From positions 1 to 47,608 of the forward strand of contig CAMCUO010000018.1 of NCBI GenBank assembly GCA_945879015.1: DNA of 47,608 nt, in the 5' to 3' direction. A program made the translations under genes and the position numbers. The DNA comes from Chitinophaga pinensis. GTDB lineage: Bacteria; Bacteroidota; Bacteroidia; 2-12-FULL-35-15. Shown here in pieces: positions 16,782 through 23,985 of this stretch; within the stretch, counting starts at the first letter, position 1; each line of letters starts with the position of its first letter. The notes beneath the pieces are model-generated. The model made no database searches and was not told where the DNA came from. It saw only the letters and a list, made by a program, of their open reading frames with translations.

Positions 16782-16821
16782 TGTTCAATGAAAAGCAATA
16801 ATTATTATTTCGGCAGAATCT

Positions 16822-16852
16822 CCCTCCCCTTTGGGGAGGTCCGGGGAGGGGT
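16822..16852. repeat. CCTCCCC/GGGGAGG hairpin repeat
   Basis: CCTCCCC at 16823-16829 pairs with GGGGAGG at 16833-16839 across a TTT loop; TCCGGGGAGGGG follows. The transporter gene starts right after. The same kind of element occurs after pyk and after gmk. Confidence 0.65.
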
Positions 16853-16854
16853 CT

Positions 16855-17748
16855 TTGAGTAAGATATTCCAAGCTCACCTTGCTTTAATTGCTGTAAATT
16901 TAATTTACGGAGCCAATTATTCTATTGCTAAAGAAGTTATGCCCACACACGTGCAACCGTTTGCATTTGTATTAATGCGTGTTGGTGGAGCATTAGTTTT
17001 ATTTTGGTTAGTGAGTTCTCTTTTTATCAGAGAAAAAATTGATAAAAAAGATTTACCACGTTTTGCATTGTTGGCTGTATTCGGTGTTGCTTGTAATCAG
17101 CTTTTGTTTTTAAATGGATTGAGCATCACCACTCCAATCAACGCATCCATTATTATGATTTCAAATCCCATTGTTGTTTTATTAATTGCTGCAGCCATTT
17201 TAAAAGAAAAAGTTTCTGTCAATAAATTAATTGGTATCGGACTTGGTATTGCTGGAGCCATGCTTCTCTTGTTGTTTAATAAATCATTTTCATTCGGCTC
17301 CGAAACAATCACAGGAGATTTAATGATACTTATCAATTCCATTTCGTGGGCACTGTATTTGGTTCTTGTAAAACCATTAATGAGTAAGTACAATACTTTC
17401 ACTATTGTAAAATGGGTTTTTCTTTTCGGATTTTTATATGTTCTACCTTTTGGGTTTAATGAAATCACTGAAGTAAAATGGGAAACACTTCCGCCAGCAA
17501 TTTGGTACGATATTATATTTGTTGTTGTAGCAACAACATTCTTTGCCTACGTTTTAAATACATACGCCTTGCGAGCCTTGAGTCCATCCATAGTTAGTAT
17601 TTATATTTATTTACAACCTTTTTTAGCTACCTTATTTGCTATTTTTATCTATCGAAACGATACACTTGATTTAAGAAAGATAACTGCGGCAGTAATGATT
17701 GTCTTCGGTGTTTACCTGGTAAGTATACCGTTTAAAAAGTCCAACTAA
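16855..17748 (+). CDS. EamA/DMT-family transporter
   Basis: This 297-residue membrane protein has about ten hydrophobic segments in two repeated EamA halves (AHLALIAVNLIYGANYSIAK at the start; a second half from about residue 145, ISWALYLVLVKPLM). Drug/metabolite transporters of this kind export or import small metabolites; the substrate cannot be predicted. I place the start at the TTG at 16855 (MSKIFQAHLALI). A TTG 24 bases earlier would add a peptide encoded by the GGGGAGG repeat and is unlikely. The repeat sits where a leader would be, so the promoter is probably further upstream or in the repeat. Confidence 0.88.
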   Translation: MSKIFQAHLALIAVNLIYGANYSIAKEVMPTHVQPFAFVLMRVGGALVLFWLVSSLFIREKIDKKDLPRFALLAVFGVACNQLLFLNGLSITTPINASIIMISNPIVVLLIAAAILKEKVSVNKLIGIGLGIAGAMLLLLFNKSFSFGSETITGDLMILINSISWALYLVLVKPLMSKYNTFTIVKWVFLFGFLYVLPFGFNEITEVKWETLPPAIWYDIIFVVVATTFFAYVLNTYALRALSPSIVSIYIYLQPFLATLFAIFIYRNDTLDLRKITAAVMIVFGVYLVSIPFKKSN

Positions 17749-17759
17749 CATCCTCAAAA

Positions 17760-17979
17760 TTTAAACACATAGACACATAGTTTTTTGTGTTTCCCATTCT
17801 GCTTGTTTTCATAGAAAAATAAATTTTTAACATAGAATATCTCTTTGGGAATGAAGCTTGCTTCATCTATGAATAATACGCAAAATTGGTGCAATTTATT
17901 AAATGAAGGGTAACTATAATTTAGCATTGATGGTCAATGTTTCAGCCAATATTAAAAGCTATGTGTCTATGTGTTTAAA
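17760..17979. mobile_element. 220-bp MITE-like element with perfect terminal inverted repeats
   Basis: A perfect 21-base inverted repeat bounds this element: left arm 17760-17780 and right arm 17959-17979, core AAACACATAGACACATAG. The interior has no reading frame of note and holds a 7-bp hairpin (ATGAAGC-TT-GCTTCAT). It fills the gap between the EamA transporter and yicC. Both ends run into A-rich DNA, so a target duplication of only AAA could be present. Size and structure fit a miniature inverted-repeat transposable element; no matching transposase is in the window. Confidence 0.65.
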
Positions 17980-18016
17980 AAACGCGAATCACCATCGCAA
18001 CGACTCAAAAAAACAC

Positions 18017-18024
18017 TACATTTG
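18017..18024 (+). promoter_or_regulatory. -7 promoter box before yicC
   Basis: TACATTTG matches TAnnTTTG exactly and lies 22 bases before the yicC start. I see no good -33 TTTG at the preferred distance. Confidence 0.4.
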
Positions 18025-18045
18025 TTATTCATATAACAATATTCT

Positions 18046-18924
18046 ATGCAAATGAAATCAATGACCGGATTCGGAAAAGCAACTGCCGAAATTCCTGGTA
18101 AAAAAGTAACAGTTGAAGTGCGATCGCTTAATAGCAAACAACTGGACTTGAATTTGCGACTTCCTTATATATATAAAGAAAAGGAGTTGGAATTGCGAAC
18201 GGATATTTCTAAGCAAATTGAACGAGGGAAGGTTGATATAACTGTTTTCACAGAAGCAACTCAGGATTCAGTTCCTGTTGCAATAAATAAAACATTGGCA
18301 AAAACATATTACAAAGAATTAAAATCATTATCGGAAGAATTTGGTGAGTCCAATCAGAACTTATTATCCTTGGTTGTGAAAATGCCTGATGTGATGAAAG
18401 CCGAACGTGAAGTTGTGGAATTGGATGAAGCTGAATGGAAACAAATAAAAGCAACAGTGGACAAAGCCATTGATGCATTTCAAAAATTCAGAGATGATGA
18501 AGGGAAAACTTTGTCGAATGAATTTACTACTCGAATTGGATTAATTGATAATTTATTGATAGAAGTCGTTAAAATGGATGCTGCACGTGTAGAGAACATC
18601 CGTTCAAGAATAAAAAATAGTCTTTCCGAAGTTATAGAAAAAGAAAAGATTGACCAAAATCGTTTTGAGCAAGAATTGGTTTATTACATAGAGAAGTTAG
18701 ACATAACAGAAGAAAAACTTCGCCTAAAAACCCACATCGATTATTTTTTGAATACTATGAAAGAACCAGGCAGTGGACGAAAGCTTGGATTTATTTCACA
18801 GGAGATTGGGAGAGAGATAAACACGATTGGCTCAAAGGCAAATGATGCGACTGTGCAAAAATTAGTGGTACAGATGAAAGATGAATTGGAAAAAATAAAA
18901 GAACAGCTGTTGAATGTGCTTTAG
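18046..18924 (+). CDS. yicC: YicC/YloC-family endoribonuclease
   Basis: The 292-residue protein has the family start MKSMTGFGKA and the family end LGFISQEIGREINTIGSKANDATVQ with VVQMKDELEKIKEQ. YicC proteins are endoribonucleases that take part in RNA turnover, including degradation of a small RNA in E. coli. Three ATG codons lie close together (18046, 18052, 18061); relatives begin a few residues before SMTGFG, so 18046 or 18052 is likely. It precedes gmk as in many bacteria, but a repeat of 128 bases lies between. Confidence 0.93.
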   Translation: MQMKSMTGFGKATAEIPGKKVTVEVRSLNSKQLDLNLRLPYIYKEKELELRTDISKQIERGKVDITVFTEATQDSVPVAINKTLAKTYYKELKSLSEEFGESNQNLLSLVVKMPDVMKAEREVVELDEAEWKQIKATVDKAIDAFQKFRDDEGKTLSNEFTTRIGLIDNLLIEVVKMDAARVENIRSRIKNSLSEVIEKEKIDQNRFEQELVYYIEKLDITEEKLRLKTHIDYFLNTMKEPGSGRKLGFISQEIGREINTIGSKANDATVQKLVVQMKDELEKIKEQLLNVL

Positions 18925-18942
18925 TCCTCGATGGTGAAAAAT

Positions 18943-19070
18943 AGCACCACAGATTACACAAATTAACACGGATAAAAAATTAAATAAAAAAATTATTACC
19001 CAAGATGTAAAACATAAACTACACAGAATAAAAAATTAATCTGTGAAAATTTGTGTAATCTGTGGTAAAA
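18943..19070. repeat. Long inverted repeat of ACCACAGATT type, copy 2
   Basis: The left arm AGCACCACAGATTACAC with AATTAACACGGAT and the right arm CTGTGAAAATTTGTGTAATC with TGTGGTAAAA are inverted copies over about 28 bases. The spacer is AT-rich and codes for nothing. It matches the unit at 14239-14380 in both arms. Confidence 0.85.
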
Positions 19071-19080
19071 TGTAGCATTA

Positions 19081-19644
19081 ATGAAAGGTAAACTCATCAT
19101 ATTTTCGGCACCTTCCGGAGCAGGTAAAACAACCATTGTGCATCACTTGCTCAAGAAAATTCCTCAATTGGAGTTTTCTGTTTCTGCAACAAGCCGACCA
19201 ATGCGAAAAGATGAGACACATGGAGTTGATTATTATTTTATTTCGGTAGACGAGTTTAAGAAGAAAATAAAGAACGAAGAATTTGTAGAATGGGAAGAAG
19301 TTTACAAAGATAATTTCTACGGAACTTTAAATGCGGAAATAGAACGCATCTGGAAAAAAGGTCATCACATTATTTTTGATATGGATGTGGTAGGCGGATT
19401 AAATTTAAAAAAACAATTTGGAGAACAAGCATTAGCAATCTTTGTGATGCCACCAAGTATAGCGCATTTGGAAGCACGTTTAAAATTACGCGAAACAGAA
19501 ACTCCTGAAAGTATAGCGCGCAGATTAGGAAAAGCAGAAGTAGAACTAAAAACTGCTGATCAATTTGATACAATTTTTTTAAACGATACATTAGAACACG
19601 CATTTGCAGAAGCTGAAAAAAAGGTTGGGGAGTTTTTGAAATAA
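19081..19644 (+). CDS. gmk: Guanylate kinase
   Basis: Gmk phosphorylates GMP to GDP. The 187 residues have the P-loop FSAPSGAGKTTIV (residues 8-20), the GMP-binding TSRPMRKDETHGVDYYF, and EWEEVYKDNFYGT. Length is normal. The ATG follows the right arm of a repeat by 10 bases, so it has no room for its own promoter outside that repeat. It is commonly followed by nadD in Bacteroidota, but here the next gene is an ACMSD-like decarboxylase. Confidence 0.97.
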   Translation: MKGKLIIFSAPSGAGKTTIVHHLLKKIPQLEFSVSATSRPMRKDETHGVDYYFISVDEFKKKIKNEEFVEWEEVYKDNFYGTLNAEIERIWKKGHHIIFDMDVVGGLNLKKQFGEQALAIFVMPPSIAHLEARLKLRETETPESIARRLGKAEVELKTADQFDTIFLNDTLEHAFAEAEKKVGEFLK

Positions 19645-19663
19645 AGAATAAAGACAAATCGGA

Positions 19664-19699
19664 GGATGTCCCCATCTCCGAGGGGGCAGGGGGAGGATA
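19664..19699. repeat. GGGGGCAGGGGG-type repeat after gmk
   Basis: TCCCCATCTCCGAGGGGGCA followed by GGGGGAGGA is a relative of the CCTCCCC/GGGGAGG repeats at 15859 and 16822. It can form a short stem and may end gmk transcription. Confidence 0.5.
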
Positions 19700-19747
19700 G
19701 AGGATGATTGTTCCGAAGACTACCGAAAATTAAAGAAGAAAATCATT

Positions 19748-20767
19748 ATGGCTAAAATCCTCACAATAGATATTCATACACACATTCTTCCAGAGCATAT
19801 TCCAAACTGGAAAGAAAAATTCGGTTACGGAGGATTTGTTCAATTGCAACACCATAAACCTTGTTGCGCCAACATGATTTTGGATGATGGAAAATTTTTC
19901 AGAGAAGTGGAAGACAATTGCTGGAGCGCTGAAAAACGAATGACCGAATGCGATCATCACCACGTGGATGTACAAGTGCTTTCTACCGTTCCTGTAATGT
20001 TTAACTATTGGGCAAAACCACAAGATTGTTTAGAGCTTTCCATATTCTTAAACGACCACATTGCAGATATCGTAAAACGTTTCCCAAAACGCTTTGTTGG
20101 ATTAGGAACCATTCCATTACAATCTCCAGAATTAGCGATACAAGAATTAAAACGCTGTAAAGAAATTGGATTGGCAGGAGTTCAAATTGGTTCGCATGTG
20201 AACGATTGGAATTTAAGTGATGCTAATTTATTTCCTGTTTTCGAAGCTTGTGAGAAATTAGACATGGCAGTGTTTGTTCATCCTTGGGATATGATGGGAC
20301 AAGATAAAATGCAAAAATATTGGTTGCCTTGGTTGGTTGGAATGCCAGCAGAAACATCCTTAGCAATTTGCTCCATGATTTTCGGAGGAATTTTTGAACG
20401 CTTACCAAATTTAAGAGTTGCCTTTGCACACGGTGGAGGTTCATTTCCATCAACCATAGGAAGAATAGAACACGGTTTTAATTGTCGCCCTGATTTAGTG
20501 GCTGTCGACAACAACGTAAATCCTCGCGAATATTTAGGAAAATTCTGGATTGATAGTTTGGTGCACGATGATCAGATGTTGGATTATGTAGTAGGAATGT
20601 TTGGTGCCGACAAAGTAGCATTGGGAACAGATTATCCTTTTCCACTTGGAGAATTAGAACCAGGAAAACTCATAAATGAAATGCCTTATGAAAGAGAAGC
20701 AAAAGAATTGCTCTTGAACGGGGCAGCTTTGAAATGGTTGAATATGAAGAGAGAGAAGTTTTTGTAG
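19748..20767 (+). CDS. Aminocarboxymuconate-semialdehyde decarboxylase-like amidohydrolase
   Basis: The 339 residues match ACMSD of the amidohydrolase superfamily, a zinc enzyme that decarboxylates 2-amino-3-carboxymuconate 6-semialdehyde in tryptophan breakdown. The metal ligands are seen in order: HTH near residue 10 (IDIHTHILPEH), His in VFVHPWDMMGQ, His in AFAHGGGSFPST, and Asp in LGTDYPFPLGE. The PW(D)M and DYPFPLGE stretches are typical of ACMSD rather than of other amidohydrolases. No other kynurenine-pathway gene is near, so the substrate rests on family similarity. Confidence 0.88.
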   Translation: MAKILTIDIHTHILPEHIPNWKEKFGYGGFVQLQHHKPCCANMILDDGKFFREVEDNCWSAEKRMTECDHHHVDVQVLSTVPVMFNYWAKPQDCLELSIFLNDHIADIVKRFPKRFVGLGTIPLQSPELAIQELKRCKEIGLAGVQIGSHVNDWNLSDANLFPVFEACEKLDMAVFVHPWDMMGQDKMQKYWLPWLVGMPAETSLAICSMIFGGIFERLPNLRVAFAHGGGSFPSTIGRIEHGFNCRPDLVAVDNNVNPREYLGKFWIDSLVHDDQMLDYVVGMFGADKVALGTDYPFPLGELEPGKLINEMPYEREAKELLLNGAALKWLNMKREKFL

Positions 20768-20768
20768 A

Positions 20769-21665
20769 TTAATTTCGAATAATACGTTTTACATATTTCC
20801 CTTTATCTGTAGTAACTTCTACAAAGTAAATTCCAGCATCAAATTTTGACAAATCAATTGTTGTTTGATTAGAACTTAAAATTGTTTTTCCCAAAACATC
20901 TTTGATTTCAACTGATTTAAATTGTAGCGAGTTATCAGTTTGAATTGAAATTGAATTGGAAGTTGGATTTGGAAATATTTGAATTGAGGAGTTTTCCTTA
21001 ATTTCATTAACATCACTATACCAATTAGTTTGAATTATAATATTGTCAATCATCCAACCAGCTTTATTTGTATTCACACTGTCAGAGGTAAAGGTAAAAC
21101 GATATTCTACGATAGTATCTAATGTAAATCCAGAGAATCCTGCACCTGCCCAACCAGATGATGTTCCAGAAAATCCAGGTTTGTTTGAGTTGCTTGCAAT
21201 AGTGTCTGAATTTGAATAAAAATTCCCGAGCAAATAGGTTGAATTGATAATGTTGTTCCAAGTTGTTCCCCCATCTATAGAATATTCAATGACGCAACCA
21301 TCGGATAAAGTATCTGTATTAAAGCGATGCATAAAGTAAACCGCAGATGCATTACAATCTGTCCAAACGACAAAACTAAATGATGATGTATTATTATTGG
21401 GGTAGGTATTTATTGTGTCTGTTACAAATGCTAATTGTGGAGAATATGCAGAATCGAAAACAAATTTTGATGGTGTCCCAAGTTGCCAAATATTACTACT
21501 TTGAGTTGTGTCAATATGAAAGTACTTATTAGTTGTGTCCCTATCATTTAAATCAAACAAACGACCATTAGGGAAAGGACCCCAACATGACGTAAAAATA
21601 GTATCCTGTCCATAAGATTGGCTTAGAACAAATTGAAACAAAATCAATATTGAAATTCTTTTCAT
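20769..21665 (-). CDS. Secreted protein with type A Por-sorting (T9SS) domain
   Basis: The 298-residue protein starts with a signal peptide (MKRISILILFQFVLSQSYGQ) and ends with a typical type IX secretion sorting domain: IQIFPNPTSNSISIQ, then VEIKDVLGKTIL, then DAGIYFVEVTTDKGKYVKRI. The middle is a beta-rich region with an immune-activating or jelly-roll flavour (GWAGAGFSGFTLDTIVEYRF, GWMIDNIII), as in carbohydrate-binding or MAM-like modules. I do not see a catalytic site. I choose the ATG at 21665; a frame open further upstream adds residues that would spoil the signal peptide. It should be exported by the T9SS and attached to the surface or released. Confidence 0.85.
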   Translation of the reverse strand: MKRISILILFQFVLSQSYGQDTIFTSCWGPFPNGRLFDLNDRDTTNKYFHIDTTQSSNIWQLGTPSKFVFDSAYSPQLAFVTDTINTYPNNNTSSFSFVVWTDCNASAVYFMHRFNTDTLSDGCVIEYSIDGGTTWNNIINSTYLLGNFYSNSDTIASNSNKPGFSGTSSGWAGAGFSGFTLDTIVEYRFTFTSDSVNTNKAGWMIDNIIIQTNWYSDVNEIKENSSIQIFPNPTSNSISIQTDNSLQFKSVEIKDVLGKTILSSNQTTIDLSKFDAGIYFVEVTTDKGKYVKRIIRN

Positions 21666-21746
21666 AATCATTGTACATCTAATATACACAATTATATCAT
21701 GAAAAATAATTTCCAAATTGAAACATTTCCAAATTTTCAAATTGGA

Positions 21747-23306
21747 CTAATGCATATGAGCACTGCTAGCCTCATTCGCCATTAACTGATCGAATTTTTT
21801 CTGTTTTATTTCCATAAAACTTTTCTTCTCAATTTTACTTTCCAACCAGGATATTAAATCGAATAAGTTCAAGGCGTTTCTCTCTACTTTATTTGTTGTT
21901 AATTCTTCTATGTTGTTTTTTAATTTTATGAAATCTTCTGCAAGCTCATTTGAAGTTCGCACTTTGTTTTGTGAATCTTTGAAGAAGGCGATAATTTGTT
22001 TTTCAAAGTTATAAAGTTTGTTACGCTTCATTAACAAACGATACGTTGAACGAATGCGTTTCTCCATCATCTCTTTATTATCCATTTCAAAATAAATAAT
22101 CAGGCTCAAAATGTGAGCAAAACAAAACAAATCACTTCTAAAATCCAAATCGGTATTGTGTAAAAGCAGATTGATGTTTTGATTGGCAAGTTTGTATTCT
22201 CCTAATCCAATGTAGATATATGCCAATGCATAATGATGCAATTGTTTTTCCTTTTGTAAAGTTTTTGTTTGTGGAAGTCGTCCGTAAATTTTCTCCACCT
22301 TATTAGCAATAGTTAAAGCTTTATCAAATTGCCCCGTAGGAATGTACACAAACAGTTTTAAGTTTTCGGTAAGCAATTCATAGTTCCTGTTCAGTTGTCC
22401 GTATTGCTCCACAAAACGATCCATTCGTTCAAGTGTTGTAAATAGATCGCTGTAAAGCATTAATGAAAGTTCATTTACGGCTTTGTTGCGCAACAATGCA
22501 ATATAGGTAAATGGTTTTAATTCCAACATATGTTTGTTAGCATCCATTAATTCCACATTTTTTTTTAGCATTTCACTTGCTTGTTCTTGCTCGTTTATTG
22601 TAAACAAAAAATTAGCTTGCATTAAATTACGATAGAATTGTGCATTAAAAGTATTGAGTAAATTTTTATCGTTACTCTTGTTTTCATTAGCAATTTTTTG
22701 AAATTCAATCACATCTTCATCATTGCGAGCAAGACCAGTATACAATGCTTTGGCGCGTAATTTTTGATACAAGTGCTTATAACCAATAATGGTTTTCTTT
22801 TTTTCTATGGATAAATAAAGCTCTTCAAAATATTTATTTACAAGCGTTAAATAGTTTTCTGGAGTAGCTTCTTCTACCAATAAAATAATTTCCCAATCAA
22901 TTAACTCTTCCATAAATTCGTACAACTCGTGTTCGAGAGCAGTCGCTTTTGCTTTCAATATCATTTTTTTGGCAACAACGGGAAGGTTTTTGTTGTAAAG
23001 AATTTCTATTTGATTTAAGGCGCTTCGTAATTCACTTTTCACATTCGTATTATACGACTCCAATGATTTTAGAATAAACTTGAACAGATAGTTTTTGGCA
23101 ACAGCAAAATTGTTTAGAGTTGGTTCTCCTTTGAATTTTCTGATAATCTCTTTTTCATCATAAACCTTTTGTTTATCGATGGCATCAAAGATCTTGATGT
23201 ACTTATTTTGTTTCCCAATAACATGCAGCATAGCATGCTTCTTTATATAGCCTTTTTCGGGTGCAGTTAAAGATTTGATAAGCTGATGCAAATGGTTTGT
23301 TGACAT
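21747..23306 (-). CDS. Large helical (TPR-like) protein, function unknown
   Basis: I recognise this only as a 519-residue soluble, almost entirely helical protein of the kind common in Bacteroidota, without signal peptide or membrane segment. It begins MSTNHLHQLIKSLTAPEKGY, and ALAYIYIGLGEYKLANQNIN near residue 354 looks like a tetratricopeptide-type helix pair. Helical repeats probably run through most of the length. No catalytic motif is visible. The T9SS-sorted protein lies 81 bases downstream on the same strand. Protein-protein scaffolding is a reasonable but unproven role. Confidence 0.7.
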   Translation of the reverse strand: MSTNHLHQLIKSLTAPEKGYIKKHAMLHVIGKQNKYIKIFDAIDKQKVYDEKEIIRKFKGEPTLNNFAVAKNYLFKFILKSLESYNTNVKSELRSALNQIEILYNKNLPVVAKKMILKAKATALEHELYEFMEELIDWEIILLVEEATPENYLTLVNKYFEELYLSIEKKKTIIGYKHLYQKLRAKALYTGLARNDEDVIEFQKIANENKSNDKNLLNTFNAQFYRNLMQANFLFTINEQEQASEMLKKNVELMDANKHMLELKPFTYIALLRNKAVNELSLMLYSDLFTTLERMDRFVEQYGQLNRNYELLTENLKLFVYIPTGQFDKALTIANKVEKIYGRLPQTKTLQKEKQLHHYALAYIYIGLGEYKLANQNINLLLHNTDLDFRSDLFCFAHILSLIIYFEMDNKEMMEKRIRSTYRLLMKRNKLYNFEKQIIAFFKDSQNKVRTSNELAEDFIKLKNNIEELTTNKVERNALNLFDLISWLESKIEKKSFMEIKQKKFDQLMANEASSAHMH

Positions 23307-23483
23307 AATTATTTTAACAATAATTGAATGGGGACATACAAATATATCATTAGAAAGCAGAAAGTCTAAGTTTATTTGATTTCCTTTCCAAAACCCCGAA
23401 TTTTATGAAAAAAAGGAAATCGAAACGTTAAAAAATAGCCTTCGAAAACTTAATGATAAGGAGTATAACAATTGAGGATAAAA

Positions 23484-23499
23484 ATTGATAATTATCAAT
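23484..23499. promoter_or_regulatory. Perfect 16-bp palindrome in the 23307-23985 gap
   Basis: ATTGATAATTATCAAT is its own reverse complement. It lies 178 bases before the start of the helical-protein gene and about 140 before a candidate small RNA. It has the shape of a dimeric regulator site and resembles half of a Fur-type box, but no regulator gene is near. Confidence 0.35.
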
Positions 23500-23509
23500 A
23501 AATATTGGG

Positions 23510-23570
23510 CTTCAAAGGGGGAAGGCCTGCGAAAACTAAAGCCATAAAAAGGCAAAATGTCCTTCCGAAG
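23510..23570 (+). other. Predicted long hairpin
   Basis: CTTC (23510) pairs with GAAG (23567), and GGAAGG (23520) with CCTTCC (23561), while GCC/GGC or GGC/GCC can pair within the loop in two competing ways. TCTTATTTT follows. It could be the end of a small transcript or part of a regulatory leader. The rest of 23307-23985 has no gene I can support. Confidence 0.3.
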
Positions 23571-23592
23571 TCTTATTTTAGCCTGTTTTTTG

Positions 23593-23624
23593 TTTGGATT
23601 TAGGTTTTTTATATGTGATATTTG
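23593..23624 (+). promoter_or_regulatory. Candidate promoter of the small RNA
   Basis: TTTG at 23593-23596 is followed after 20 bases by GATATTTG at 23617-23624, seven of eight positions matching TAnnTTTG. The spacing suits a Bacteroidota promoter. Confidence 0.35.
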
Positions 23625-23625
23625 T

Positions 23626-23768
23626 ATCGTAATATTAATCGCTAGTCTCCCGACTACGATAAATTACAAAAAGCTTGTTGTTGTGAAGGAGTAGCACAAC
23701 AGTGTTTCATGTTTAGTTTTATCCAAATCCCGAAGTTCTGACAAGCTCTTCGGGATTTATTTTTCCGA
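23626..23768 (+). ncRNA. Candidate structured small RNA
   Basis: Three hairpins follow one another in a stretch with no reading frame. The first is ATCG-c-TAGTC, loop TCCC, GACTA-CGAT (23638-23660), nine pairs with one bulged C. The second is TGTTGTG, nine-base loop, CACAACA (23679-23701), which can extend with G-U pairs. The third is the terminator stem at 23725-23758 with a T-rich tail. A promoter-like site lies just upstream. I cannot match it to a known family; it is not 6S, tmRNA or SRP RNA by any motif I can see. It could instead be a leader of the purF-like gene that starts at 23986. Confidence 0.4.
23725..23766 (+). terminator. Rho-independent terminator
   Basis: AAATCCCGAAG at 23725-23735 pairs with CTTCGGGATTT at 23748-23758, an 11-bp perfect stem with a 12-base loop, followed by ATTTTTCC. 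It is the best terminator in the window and has no upstream protein gene on this strand within 2 kb, which argues for a short noncoding transcript. Confidence 0.6.
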
Positions 23769-23838
23769 AATCGTATGCTTAAAAAAGTCTTCGATAGTGT
23801 CTGTTTCAGCGCAGAATGCTCAAACTGACAATCTAGGT

Positions 23839-23862
23839 GTCACACTGAGCGGAGTCGAAGTG
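23839..23862. repeat. GAGCGGAGTCGA repeat
   Basis: CACACTGAGCGGAGTCGAAG is a single copy of the family seen also at 239, 5339, 13657, 31719 and 39693. It has no inverted partner here apart from AAACTGACAATCTAGGTG-like sequence before it. Confidence 0.65.
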
Positions 23863-23949
23863 TTTACTATGTTTCTGTGTAGATAATTTCTGTTAGTCCA
23901 TTAAAACATCTTTTCCGGCTAATCACAGAAAACCAATGAAATAAAATCG

Positions 23950-23957
23950 TAAATTTG
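23950..23957 (+). promoter_or_regulatory. -7 promoter box before the purF-like gene
   Basis: TAAATTTG matches TAnnTTTG exactly and lies 28 bases before the ATG, leaving a leader of about 20 bases. No clear -33 TTTG is seen. Confidence 0.5.
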
Positions 23958-23985
23958 TATTACATCTTATTAATACCCCAAATTT

